DNA from: Spongospora subterranea
Taxonomy: Eukaryota; Endomyxa; Phytomyxea; Plasmodiophorida; Plasmodiophoridae
Reading direction: 5' to 3'
Assembly (NCBI GenBank): GCA_900404475.1
Contig: OUQQ01000168.1
Span: forward strand, 1 to 28,786
DNA: 28,786 nt
Positions 1 through 11,354 of the stretch are shown here, piece by piece. The stretch's first letter is position 1, and every line of letters begins with the position of its first letter. The position numbers and the translations under genes were made by a program. A model generated the notes under the pieces. The model saw nothing but the letters and a program-made list of their open reading frames with translations, made no database searches and had not been told where the DNA came from.

Positions 1-59
1 TCGTTCGTTTCTTTATGGGACAAGTACATTACAGATTTCGCCAGATGCAATGCTGCTAA

Positions 60-860
60 TGAAGCGCATCAACGTCAATCGGTCCCTCTAAGTGACAGTG
101 AATTGTGGTCTGTCATGAGGGACAACAATCTGAAGACATTCTGGCGGCTCAGGTTGGAAGAACTCCATGTTCGGGAAAACCAGATGTACTGATTCATCAT
201 ATTGTATGTCCATGTGGCGTTTTTCGGCCAAAAAACTCTGTCAGCGGGGACGCCTGAGAAGTAAAGTAGCCACTCGTAGAGAAGAAGATAAAAAACAGTA
301 TGGGTAGGGACTTCGACAACTGTTTTCAAACTTAGATGGTCTAGTTTAACAATGAAATCCGTGACGATTTCAATTACTATTGCAGGACCTCGCCATATAA
401 AGGATTGTTTTTCACCTGCAGCACGTTTAGTGACTGAATACAAAACGCAGTAACCAACTTGAAATTTGGCAACAGGGTCAAAGATAACGATAAGAAATTA
501 CGTTTGAGTTTTAGTTTCAAAGACCGAATTTTTCACATCAACAAGCGTTTTTGGTTGTACAGTACAACCTCGCGATCTCTTCGCTGCTGGGGGTCTCTGA
601 GAAGGAAAACTCAAACTTGGTTTCTGATCGTTTTCTTTAAGGCTGGCTTCACGTAGAAGTTTTTCAGCTTGCTCTAAACCCAATTAACGACACCTTCGCA
701 CATTGTGTGTTCAGGGACAGGTGTCAAAGGTGGCGTGCAGGTTCAAACATACTTCCTCAATTATCTGACTTAGAAAGAGTGTCCCTTGTTCTGATACCCA
801 TAGCACCTGTACGTCGTTACGCGAACACCAATCAAACGATCGCTTTTGCTATGTGTTGAG
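60..860 (-). mobile_element. Decayed 3' end of a Ty3/gypsy pol (integrase to C-terminal tail)
   Basis: Read on the minus strand, 860-690 gives an integrase-core fragment ([14 protein letters not shown], the position of the usual V-S-D-Q-G-x-H-F-x-N block), interrupted by frame changes. About 475-310 gives the post-integrase segment typical of gypsy pol tails ([11 protein letters not shown], then FIWRGPAIV, the place of the usual G-D-x-V-L and W-x-G-P-x-x-V blocks). One in-frame stop near 498 and several shifts upstream show that it is dead. The Asp of the SDQG block has become Glu. No LTR is visible at either side inside the window. It lies opposite in orientation to the element at 9.3-12.2 kb, so it is a separate insertion. 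Family assignment is good; the limits are approximate. Confidence 0.7.
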
Positions 861-1973
861 CACTAGGAAAATTTATAGGAAACTAGCCAATATTCCCGGA
901 AAAACGATCTCTGATGACACAAAAATGCTATGTAATATTGCTTGATAATCCTACGTAAAAATAATCAAATTCGATTATATGATTGGGGTACTGAGCCTCG
1001 GCAGTAGCGCCGAACGGGGGGCATTGCCGAGCAAAAGTTTCAACGCTTTTGACGCCAGATGACTTCAAAGGCCTTTTTTACAGTTCGAATACGGCAGCAC
1101 ATCACTGTTATTTTTCATCGTGCAGATTGGCCCAATTCACAGGGAACCCAACAGCTTCGCCAAACCTCTCAGGTACAAGTCGCCGAACTGTCGACGGTCA
1201 AGGGTTGTTAGCTGTTAAGCCACGGTCTTTGGCATTTGGACATTTGCTCATAATTGGGCGATGATCCAACGCGGTGGCACAGTCAAATCGATATGAAGGA
1301 AATGACCTCCGAAAAAAGTATACATGGGAATAATGATTTCGTTCACTCAATCCGAAATCTTTCGTGTCTCAATAACGATAATAACACTTTAACTCACTAA
1401 TTATCGCCATTCCTAGGAAATGCAAACAATAGCAATACCAATAGCTCCCTCCCGTGGTGGGTAAAGTGTAATGGAAATGGCCATCACATTTATGGGTCTT
1501 TCGTCACTCACAAAGGTAATGCTTGTGAGCCATATTCACCGAGCGAAACGCCACAAATACCCGCCCACCGAGGTAATACCATGATCCCAATCCGAGTTAT
1601 GATATCGCTGCCCCTACGACTCCTTGTCGTTGCCGATGACGTGCCCATAGCGCCAGGTACGTGATCCCCTAATCGTATTGTACAGGGTGGTCGGAGACTG
1701 GGAGAGTGCAGCCCACTCGACCTGTGTATCGGCAACACCTCACATAAGGGCCCGACTCCACGAATCCATCCTGGGACTCACGGTTTGTTCCGTTCCATCC
1801 CGGATTATTTTAAAGTGCGCTGACTACTCCGTCACGTCGCCCATCTACGTTCTACAACATTTAGACTGCCTGACTTTGATCATATAGATCGAGACTGACA
1901 GAACAGAGGAGAGGAGCGGCCGCTCACATATTCATTGGACTAGTTTTTTGGCGTTTGGATCAGTTAGAAACAA
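861..1973. other. Intergenic stretch with no recognisable gene
   Basis: Only short unsupported open frames (under 80 codons) occur on both strands, none with family motifs. The last few hundred bases must include the promoter of the perilipin-like gene at 1974. I see no tRNA, repeat array or LTR in it. The left edge may still be gypsy-derived sequence too decayed to read. Confidence 0.5.
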
Positions 1974-2881
1974 ATGACCTACGATTCGCTTCTCGATGCG
2001 GCCCGAGAACACCGCCTCGTGTCAGATGGCGTTGGCGATCTTAAGTCTTGGCTGGAAGGATCCCACCAGACTGTGAACGCGGCCGTTGAGAAGGTCGGGC
2101 GCCCTTTCGCAGATCCGATAAATACAATGGTTGGCGTGGCGGATAACGCCATCTCATGCACCGTAGCAGCGGTTGAAGAGAAAGTATATAAGCCGGTTTT
2201 AAATAAGAACGGGGCCTTTACCATTACCGTAATTGCAGCTTGTTCCCTGTTAATGTTGTATTGAACAAAATTGATAGGGGGCCGTTGAGGTTGCCAACGA
2301 AGGAGTCACAGATCTTGCCAAGACTACGTACGCATCTGTTCAAAAAAACGTTGTTTCCGCCCTTAGCACGTCTATTAACTATGTATTGCCCGGCGAAGAA
2401 CCTGAATCAACGGAACCCGAAGAACCCACATTTGTCAGCGATTTTCATTTCTTGTATTATCATTTGTCTAACCATGAAATTTCCGAGATAGTCGAACGTT
2501 GCGGGCACCCTGCACCGAAGACTCACCCACAAAGCTTCAGGAGTAGCCAGGAACGTTAAATCTTTCGGAGAAACTCATCTTCCATCAAATGTAGTTAACG
2601 CCGCCGATAATGCTGTATCAACAACGCAAACAATGTATGGAACTGCGTGCTCCAATGCCAAGTCGGCTGCGGAAGTTACCAAGGCGGTAGCTTTCCAAAC
2701 CTGGTCTCATGCGATGACCGTACATCCGTTTTTCGGTTTACCCAAGGAGCTTGGATCACTGGCTCTGCAGTTAGCTGGGCTGCAACCTTGTGGACCTCTT
2801 TACAATTCAGCTAAGAAATCCCTACAAGAAGTTTTCTCAGCTTATAAGCGCCTGTTACTATTCCAATGTCCGGAGCAGTAA
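1974..2881 (+). CDS. Perilipin-like lipid-droplet protein (3 exons, 266 aa)
   Basis: Exons 1974-2228, 2278-2433 and 2492-2881 join with frame kept. The introns are 49 and 58 bp; the second has a TCTAAC branch-like site. The product is built of amphipathic helical repeats rich in A/V/T/N with no catalytic motif. Residues 15-80 (DLKSWLEGSHQTVNAAVEKVG, then ADNAISCTVAAVEEKVYKPVL) resemble the N-terminal PAT/11-mer region of perilipins. About residue 124 an INYVLPGEEPE segment matches the place of the perilipin acidic LP-x-x-x-E motif. A second repeat block (residues 140-200) and a compact C-terminal helical part follow. Perilipins coat lipid droplets and control lipase access, and zoosporic organisms rely on stored lipid, so the role fits. 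The start has caaATGA context. The family call rests on pattern and layout; another amphipathic-repeat protein is the main alternative. Confidence 0.6.
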
Positions 2882-2971
2882 TACCCAACATCGTTTCCTC
2901 GGTCCTTTTAATTAGTTCTATATCATACAGAGAAAGAAAATCTTTCATCTGGGTTTACTATTGTCTTCTAT

Positions 2972-4747
2972 CTATAGACTTTTCTGTAGCCTAGATATCA
3001 GATCCGCCTTTTTTCCTAAACTTGAGAGTCCGGCTTCTTCGCACATCGTTCTCAGAGCTGGTAAAAGCTTCCGCTTGAGGTTCGCGTTTAGGTGCTGCTG
3101 CATTGGCACGATTTGCTCCTTGTTTCTTATACTGGTCTCTTCAGGGTCGATCCCCTCATTTCTGTGGTGCAACTCCTGGGCGGGTAAGTGCTTCGGCTTC
3201 AGTCTATGCAGCTTCTTTTTCCTGCCTTTGATGGTCTCTGCTGCCTCCGCGTTCTTGTGGTGCAATCTGTTGGTGAGCAAAGGGGTTTTCTTGAAATATA
3301 CAATTTCTTGGACACTCTGGAGTGTCGGTGCTTTCTCCTGGTTGTAGCCATGTAGATTGCTCTTATCCGTTCCCAATTGTGGACCGTACTGCATTTTTTT
3401 GGCAGTAGGTCCTGATTGTGCCCCTTCAAATGATGCTACGCTCTTATCGTGCGAAACTATTGAAAAACTCGTCATCTCTACCGATGATGCGGATTCTGGG
3501 GAGTCTTGATTTGGCAAAACAGCGGAGTAATCTTTGCGGTCGCTGTCTACATTCATCTCGCTCGCTTTGCGTAAAGTGGTGACGCTTGTACAGTCCACGA
3601 GTCGGATTACTCTCTGTAACCTCAATGTTCGGCTGCTTGCCTCCAAAATCCGCAGAGCCTATTGCAAGTTCACCATATATGAATAACGTTTGCTCACAAG
3701 TACATACTTCTTTGATCTCCGCTTTCATGCTTTGAATAGCTGCTGCATTCAAAGGTTGATTAAACATTGTCAATCCCGAAAGACAAACACATGATTCTGG
3801 GTATACGAAATTGGAATTCTGAAGTGATCCTGTTTTGAATCCATTCACAGTGATGAATGGCATTGGCGTAGCATTCTTTGAAAGTTCATATCCTTGTCCG
3901 TATTTAGCTGGCCAGTACAGACGGAAGAAGTCATCGATATCTGAAATGTCGATTCCAGTCAGAACATTTGTCGTGCTTGTAGCAACTTGGCGAAGTGATG
4001 GCAGAACATATACTAGGGATGGAAGACGTTTCCAATTATTTTTTCTCGATACAGACAGGAGTTGAAATTTGAAGTCAAGTTCGCATAAGAGCTGAGTAAA
4101 TTCTTGGGCTCCTTCCAATATTTTTTGTATGCGAACAGTCAGGCGCATTGCTAATATTGTTTTTCCTGACTTAAGAGTGTTAGAGTAATGCCCTCGCAAC
4201 AAAAAAGCGCCCAATGGAAACCATCCATTTTCTCTGCACAAATTAACAAATTTAGAGGAACACGCAAACAGAAAAATCTGATCCATGTACATGAGTGAGG
4301 ACGATAAAGAATATGAAACCAACGTTTCTATGATCCTGTCCTCTAAAGCTGCTTCAGAGAGTTTTTTTCGATTTTTAATGGTAATATTGGCCGGCGTGGT
4401 TCTATCAAGCCCTGCCGTCATTATATACCTAAGTTTCATCTACCTCAGCTCTTGGCAAACCCATGGCAGCGCAACGCGAACCTCTCGTAAATTTTCAGTA
4501 CAGTGTTTTCGATATGCTCCGAGGTTGAACTGGAGATAAGAAGAAGATCAAATTCCGTCTTTGTCATTTTTACTGGGATACACGCCATATGTCCATGGTT
4601 TAATAAGCACCGACTGAGGGCAAACGGAATTGCAGACCGAAATAGCAGTCCTGGTTTCGATATGTCCCCTTCATTGTCATATTCGACGCATATCGACAGC
4701 AAATGAGTCCCGACGGTTACATCGCACGAGAATACAGAGGTCACCAT
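2972..4747 (-). CDS. DUF4708 (C18orf63-like) protein with C-terminal SAP motif (3 exons, 556 aa)
   Basis: Exons run 4747-4461, 4401-3611 and 3564-2972, with introns of 59 and 46 bp and frame kept. The exon 2 product matches the animal C18orf63 family (DUF4708) in order: a W-x-x-L-G-x-F-L-L-R-G block with a downstream K-S-G-K-x-I-L segment (about aa 165-190), SLVYVLPSLRQ (around aa 245; human family YVLPSM), the FFRLYWPAKYG block and the FVYPESCVCL block. The family's function is unknown. Exon 3 is a low-complexity, basic tail (K-G-R-K-K-K-L stretch, possible nuclear signal). It ends in LRTMCEEAGLSSLGKKADLI, a clear SAP motif of the kind that binds DNA or chromatin. This suggests a nuclear protein, by inference. 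It shares a 613-bp divergent promoter with the SPRY/IQ gene and converges with the perilipin-like gene (90 bp between stops). Upstream non-coding exons cannot be excluded. Confidence 0.68.
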
Positions 4748-5360
4748 TACCCAAGCAGATGATGATAGAATGAATCAGGCGCGCAATCGCAATCGTAATG
4801 CAGGAGTACTGGACACAGCGACGAATGGTATCACGAGTAACATCATCACGCCCACGTTCAGGGTTACACAGGCTCGGCACTGACCTGTGCTGTTACCCTC
4901 TTGTCGTGATGGCACAGCGTCGGGTTAACGCAAACCTGCCATGCTCCCTGTGACAACTCTCGAGGATGGAAGAATAATGACTGAGGGGCGTAACGTACAG
5001 GGTGATGAGCCCCTGTATGATGTTGATCATAACGTAATGTACTTTACTATTCAAACAAGGAGCTCTTGGCCGGTCGCATTGTCGTCGGTCTCGGCAGAAA
5101 ACTGGGACAACTCGATTGAACCGCATACAGCAAGGAAATCGGGACTGCAATACCGAAATTGTTCGCAAGAATACGGTGCTGGTCGGATAATCTGGGATTT
5201 GATGCGGTTTCTTGTGAACAATTTCGGAACTGTCGGCCTATTCTCCTTCACCAAACCTCTGTCATGTGAAAAATCACCGAAATCAACAGCATATGTGGAA
5301 GTTGGATCAATAGGGATCAAATTAATAGTACTTGAATGATACTGCATTAATAAACGTGTT
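4748..5360. promoter_or_regulatory. Divergent intergenic/promoter region
   Basis: This 613-bp gap separates the ATG of the DUF4708 gene (minus) from the ATG of the SPRY/IQ gene (plus), so it must hold both 5' ends. An open frame at 4941-5339 (+) lies in the same frame as the downstream gene but ends at a TGA 22 bp before its ATG. It has no recognisable motif, and I treat it as possible 5' UTR or chance. No TATA box in a convincing place. Confidence 0.5.
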
Positions 5361-8300
5361 ATGGACGCAATCAATGACGACCATGAGCAACCATACATTA
5401 AAATCGGAAAGGAAGATGACCAGCCCTGGCAAGAACAGCTCAGAAAAACAGAAGGAATCGGGCTATCCAACCAAATACGACTTCAAAAAGACGTTATTTC
5501 ACAGGAAGTTAGTCTTTGTAAGCACTGGTGTTCGGAGGTGCGGTCATTTGTATCGGATATGGTCAACCAGACCAATCAGAATGACAGCAGCGAATTAGAG
5601 ATGATAGAGGAGGCCATGGTGGAAATAGATAGGCGCCACGAGCAACAGACTCTGGTTGTGGAAACCATCGCCAGTATTTACGTCGTGAACGAACGCAAAA
5701 TGCTGCTGTCGTTGAATCAAGAGAGGCGTATGCTTCTGGAGTTTGCGAGCCTGAACGAGGTCGCCGAAGAGCGTTTGGCATTACATAAGCACATCTTTCA
5801 CTATTTTGACAAACAACGTCGAGATGCGCGACTTCTTTGCGGTCGAATGCCATCCCTACTTCAACACACAGGGAATTTGATGCAGCTTTCGTGCAATCGC
5901 ATTTTCAATCAGCAAAGGTGTTCATTAGTGGACAGAATGAAGGAATTAAACCTAGATCAAGACAACGCGTTCCTTCCCAGCGCGATCTACACACCGATTC
6001 GGTGCAAGGTTTCCCTGAATCCAGAAGATTGTCACGCGTTCATAGTGTTGACCAATTCGGGATTCACAGCGCTACATATGGATCCGCCAAGCGAATGCCC
6101 AAGATGGGGATGTGCCAGAGCCATGGCGACAATTGCGCCATTCCCACGCCATCCGAACCATCGCGCTCGGCGCCTGATAAAAACAACGTTGGAGTCGCTG
6201 CGAAATCCGTCGCGAGATTTCACAGCTTCAACGTTGGCGGACATGCTCTGGATGTGTCTGCGCTCGATGCATAGCGACACTATGAATTCGGAACGAACAC
6301 AGGAACTTTTAGAGGCCAAGGAGGAAAAGGAGTTGAGCGCGCTTGCGCTTTCGGGCGCGGGCGCATATCATCGCTCAGATACTAGCCATATCGGTGAAGG
6401 ACATTCACGACCAGGGCATCATCGCCGATCCAGTTCTCATCGCCTTTCCATGCATCAAGATATGCCCATGTCGAACTTATTCATCACGAACGACGCGTCT
6501 GGGCAACAGAGCAGCAGTGTCTGGCTGGACCCGGTTAAAGGAGGGTCCCTTCAGGTGCTGCGAATGACTTTAGAGCTGATGGGATATCTGACACCGCCCA
6601 ATCAGCAGCCTCTGGAGCACATCAGCTCGCATCTACAGCTCCGTTCGAGGACGATTGATTTGGTTCAGATGATGGAACAGAAATCTCAGGCCCACGACCG
6701 ATTCTATCTCGAGGCCATCGCGACCGGATCCAATTACGATTGGATGATAGGAGTGACCAGCGATACCATCTCTCGGCCTGACTATATGGGGCAAGACCGG
6801 TTGAGTATGGGCGTTGCCTCTGATGGCAGAGCCTACTTCAACGGCCAGAGCATGATATTCGCGGGCAATATTCGCCCTGGTAATGTGGTCGGAGTACTCA
6901 TCGATATGTTCAATGGCGCTTTCGTTCTGTTCAAAGACGGGGTGGAGATCGGGCCGATATTTGGGCGCGGAAGTCGCGCGTTTCCCGCCGCGATGGTTGA
7001 TCTGCAAATACAGCTGCTGACCACCGGTGTTCTGATACCAGGACTGGCCATTCGAGGATTACAGCTTGGATCCACGAACTCGGCGTCGACGAGGCGAAAA
7101 AGCAAGAGAGGATCGGGTCTGAATGAGTTTCTGCCCGCTGGAACATCAAGTGCAATTGAGAAGCGGGCACCGCCTCAAGTCAGTATCAACTTCGGTCAGC
7201 TACCGTTCTCATTTCCGGTCCCAGCGAGCACCCCGGTCGAGAAGTGCCGAGTTGTGGCCAACGAGGCAGACATGATGACGCAAGTTGACGACGATGTTGT
7301 CCTTCAGCCCGTATTACAGGCGTCGGTGCGAAAGGTGGTCACGGAAGGCGATGGCGATATGGGGGCCATGGACGGTGACGAAGAACGGTCGCCATTGCGG
7401 CCATTGCCGACGCAAGAGTCGTTCCTCAAAGGCATCGATTGTCACGCCCCGATCGCATTCTCCCTGTTCCCACCTGACAATACCAGAATCCTCCAAGCTG
7501 CTATTATTATACAGAAATCAGTACGATCCTTCCTACTCCGGGTGCGACAAGCGTTCTTCCAGCGCGATGTTATTCAAGCGAGAATGATCAAGAAAAACGC
7601 AGCTATTTTTATACAAAAGACGTTCCGAGGAAATAGATCTCGCAAAATAACGTCCATAGGTATATGGTTTGGTTTTTCACGCCGTATAAGCTAACAAGAG
7701 TTCGCTAATCAGTTCGTCGCAAGAAAATACCTTATTTGAGAATAATTGAGTTCGCGTTGAGAATCCAGCGCCAATTCCGTTCGTTCATGGCAACTCCCTC
7801 GTTCAAAAAGCGAAAAGAGGAACGAGACAAAATATCGAAATCTCGTCAGGGACCGCATACTGCATACATTTATGGGAAGTTGGGGGGAAATCGGCCTGAT
7901 CGACTCAAAGTCCTCAACCTGGAGGCGACTAAACTTCAGAAGGTGTGGCGAGGTCAGAAAACATCCCTGTTCCCCCATTCGCCTCCTAACGATTTTCGCA
8001 GGAAAACGAGTACGTGTGGCGTTTTTCAATCAGAACCCTATTGATGCGATTCGTCTCAACAACTTGGGTTTCGCACTTCGATCCCGGCTCCAAACTCTGC
8101 GACTTTTCCTTATCGCTAGGCCTTTCGCACTGGGCTGGCTGGCACGAGTTCGCACGAAAATTCTCAAACGCAATCTGGAAAAAGCCATGCGAATCATCGG
8201 CCGGTCGATTCGGCAATACATACTACGATCGCGTCTGGACGAGATGATGGACGCGACCTTATCCGAGCCGCTGAAGAAATTCCTCTACCTGCTGGGGGTC

Positions 8301-8369
8301 GACGGCTCATCGCCCAAGAAGGTCGACACCACCGAGCAGAACCTCGTTGCTCAGCCGCCATCGTCATAA
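5361..8369 (+). CDS. Coiled-coil / SPRY / multi-IQ protein (3 exons, 968 aa)
   Basis: Exons are 5361-7659, 7713-7952 and 8002-8369. The introns (53 and 49 bp) both contain CTAAC before the acceptor and keep frame. Residues 70-165 are charged and helical (coiled coil). Residues about 420-560 read as a SPRY/B30.2-like fold: YDWMIGVTSDTISRPDYMGQ, a DG-x-A-Y-F-N-G strand, GNVVGVLIDMFNGAFVLFKDG. The C-terminal third carries at least three or four IQ motifs (AAIIIQKSVRSFLLRVR near aa 712, AAIFIQKTFRG near 746, FALRIQRQFRSF near 785, ATKLQKVWRG near 840). IQ motifs bind calmodulin or EF-hand light chains; SPRY is a protein-interaction module. No kinase, motor or other enzyme domain is seen, so it is probably a calmodulin-responsive scaffold (inference). 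The intron 2 junction restores an intact IQ-like WRGKRVRV run, which supports that splice. Confidence 0.75.
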
Positions 8370-8394
8370 TATACTTTAGGTCTGTATAACCGAT

Positions 8395-9194
8395 CCAACT
8401 CTTGACCCATCTTTGCCCTTCTCTTAGCAGTCTTTGTTCCTCCCGCTCCATCCTTTTCTCCTCCAGCATGGTTAGCCTCGCCTGAGATTTAATAAAGCTT
8501 GCAACAGCATCAACCTTTTCGGCGACTTTCGGGGTGCTATTTCGCTCTTTACCCGAAAACTGTTTCAAATCTGGCATCAAACGCGCCCGTTTTGGGTGGT
8601 TCGGTCAAGGAGAAATTACGCATCCAATTGATCTTCCGATTCTGAAATAAATGCTTTAGGAGAAGGAAGAGGGGGTGTTGGGGTTTTGTTGGGTGGCTTT
8701 TACCAATTATACTCTGGTCTAGGCCGCCGTGTGACACGCTCCACGAAATCATTGGTGTGATGCAATGATGCATTGCTGCCGTCGATACCCGGTGATTCAT
8801 CAGCACTTCCGTCTTGGCTGATTTTTTGAAGAAACAACGGGGGATATTGAAAAAATCAACACTGACCCGTCAATCCCTACTTCAGCGATGACAGAAGGTT
8901 GGACGTTCTGCCTCGTGTCGATAAGCGAATCCAAGCGCTCATGATAAGGACACATGCGATTTTCTTGAGCCTCGTCTGGTTCGGTTTAACCGAACCCTGT
9001 TTGACTAGTAATCTGAACCCGAATCGTTTATACCGGATTAGACACGCTTCCCAACAGCTTTTGCCTTCACAATCCGACCATTTGACTTTGCCGCCTACCA
9101 ATTTCTTGTTAACAAATTCAGCCAAAGCCCGATATCCGTCGGCATTGATTAATTTCTGCCCAGCCTGCGTTGACTTGCCCTTTGCCGCGCTCAT
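8395..9194 (-). pseudogene. Degenerate Myb/SANT-like, transposon-associated ORF
   Basis: An ATG at 9194 opens a 105-codon frame with GYRALAEFVNKKL and a W-x-x-C/Y-x-x-x-Y-K-R-F-G-F block like the helices of Myb/SANT-like DNA-binding ORFs in repeats of zoosporic eukaryotes. Further along, in other frames, come ERLDSLIDTRQNVQPSV (8950-8895 region; the usual CP-x-Y-x-R-M-x-x-L-F-G-x-R block) and, at 8520-8395, a charged helical end (LEEKRMEREEQRLLREG). Three or more frame changes and an in-frame TAA at 8697-8699 separate these pieces. It is best read as a broken accessory ORF next to the gypsy element. A short spliced gene is possible, but I could not find introns that join all parts. Confidence 0.4.
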
Positions 9195-9539
9195 GTGTAA
9201 AAGGATCTAACATCACATACGAACGCAGGAATTGTTAATTTTTTCGACGCGTTGAATGTTTCATCATCAATGACGACATGGACGCAGTCCTGATTGGCAA
9301 ACCAGAATTATATAGCTTCGTATTGATCCGGATACTATTTTAGAAGAGCGATTAAACGAGATCGAGTCGCGAATTATTGATGTGGAATGTGAGGAGAGCA
9401 CGTCGAACCATAATGGTGCAGTTCCCAACATCCGAAGGTGCAGCATTCCAAATGACGAGATGGAACCGGGATGCGATTATTGTATCGAGTTCGGAAGTGA
9501 TGAGAAGGCAGAAATCCATTCCAAAATGAATTAGATGAT

Positions 9540-10420
9540 TCAGAGAGCGCTGAAAACGGGTGTTCCAGCGGAACATGAACTGCTTCTCAACCAAATTGTT
9601 TATGAGTTTGAAGACATTTGGAGGTGTAAGCTCGGCAATGATCCCCCGGCTAAAGTCACTCCTATTGAAGCTTCATATCAAACCTGGCGCTAAGTTTGTC
9701 AAATGTCGCGCACGTAGATATGCTCCAGCTCCTGCACATCAAGACTTCATGAGAGAACATACAGCTACTCTGGAGAAGAATGGATTCGTTATTCGTAATC
9801 CTTCTAGTCGTCGCGCATCTGCTGCTTTAGTTATATCAAAGCCGGGTGTCAATGGTTTTCGTTTGACTGTTGACGTCAAAGACGTAAACCAGGTCATTGA
9901 GAGAACTATATGGCCTATGCCCCATATAGATATCATTGATTAACTTACCTCAAGGACGCCCAAATATTTTTTCTGTTAGATTGCTTCAAAGGGTATTGGC
10001 AATTTCCCCTTCATGAAGATTCTCGAGAATGATGCAGTTTTATGACACATGAAGCTGTTCTTACACCAAATAGAATAATCCAAGGTATTGTTGATTCCGT
10101 ATTCGGTTTTCAATCGGGAATGCAAGAAGTCCTGGGTGATCTGGACTACCGTTGCGTTTTGTTATGGATCGATCATTGATGACATACTAGGCTACGCTCC
10201 CCGATGTTCATCAATATCTTCAAGTTTTAAAGCAAGTTTTGCGTCGGTTACATGCGTTTGGTTATAAAGTGCAATCCAGAGAAGTGTCACCTTTTTTTAT
10301 TGCAGGTGAAGTGGACTGGTCGAATTATCTCCAAAGAAGGTGTGACATTCGATCCTGAGCTCATTAATTCTCTGGTAGACATTCCTCCACCTGTTACGGC
10401 TGCAAACCTTCTTGTGTGCA
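9540..10420 (+). pseudogene. Gypsy reverse transcriptase, broken
   Basis: This is the RT portion of the element, read across at least three frames. Fingers motifs are intact around 9680-9940. The F/Y-x-D-D catalytic region that should lie near 10150-10200 is frame-broken: 10141-10185 reads as a disrupted C-V-L-L-W-I-D-x-x-I-D-D segment with a stop codon at the expected position. The KC-x-L-F motif and GRIISKEGV then return at 10265-10345. Confidence 0.7.
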
Positions 10421-10639
10421 ACAAACTGGATGCGGTGTACGATTCCCAAATATGCAGACTTAACCAAACCTTTGCAAAAATCTATTGGTCACGGCTTCGC
10501 GACAAGTTCACAGTCTTAAAAAGAGTTTATTGGGTCGTGCGCCGCTTCAATCTGTTGGATGGGACGAGAATCATCATAACTGCTTCAAATCGGTAAAAAG
10601 TGCTATTACGCGCCTTGTCCAGCTGACACATCCAAGGGA

Positions 10640-11292
10640 TGATTTCATTGTATGCATGTTCCTGGATGCTAGTCAAGATTTTTGAGCCTATTTCAACTCA
10701 AATTCCGGAAGACGATGCTGCGAAAGAAAATTCCGAGCAACGACATCAACCGTTAGCCTTTCTTAGGGGTTGTTTTAAAGGCAATCACCGTTCATGGGCT
10801 ATCATCGAGAAGGAGGCTTTTCCCATTATCGAAGGGGGATTATGTCTTCAACACTTTCTTCTTCGTTCCAAACCTTTTCGAATTTTTACTGATCATAGAA
10901 ACTTAGCTTATATTTTTGATCCCTATTCCCGTTGCGATTCGGTTAAGCGGCACACGGCAGATAGGTTAGCTCGCTGGGATGCTCAAATCAAGGCGATGAA
11001 TTACATAATTGAACACGTCGATGGTGAACAAAACGTTTGGGCTGATATTGGAGCTCGCTGGGGTTCCATCCATCAAAATCCACGTGCTGTGATTGCAAAG
11101 CGGCTGACTGTTCCTTCTGGTATTGTCTCGCCGTTTATCAGAGGTGACTTTGTGTGGCCGACTCTTCAGGAAATTATTTCATGCCAAAATGCAAACTTAA
11201 TGGAACATCATCTTCGAGATAATCATGCAGAGGAATTTCTATCTTTACACGTTCATCGGAGAATGCGGAATGGAAAACAGAAGCACAGTTAA
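10640..11292 (+). pseudogene. Gypsy RNase H region
   Basis: The longest clean stretch of the element. The first Asp (FLDAS, 10660-10675), the catalytic Glu (IIEKEAFPII, around 10805-10830), the third acidic residue (FTDHRNL, 10885-10905) and a late Asp (VWADIGARW) can all be read. A one-base frame change lies between FLDAS and the rest. The connection to integrase after RWGS is short, and no H-x-x-C zinc finger is seen, so the integrase N-terminus is lost or scrambled. Confidence 0.7.
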
Positions 11293-11354
11293 TATGGATA
11301 CCCTCCCAACCATTGATGGTCAGAATTTGCATTATAGCTCATTGCGAATTGTCT

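Noticed and set aside
4941..5339. 133-codon open frame in line with the SPRY/IQ gene
   Set aside because: It ends at a TGA 22 bp before the downstream ATG, no intron could remove the stop, and no motif is seen; likely 5' UTR or chance.
5051..5470. 139-codon minus-strand frame
   Set aside because: Antisense to the start of the SPRY/IQ gene, with no motif.
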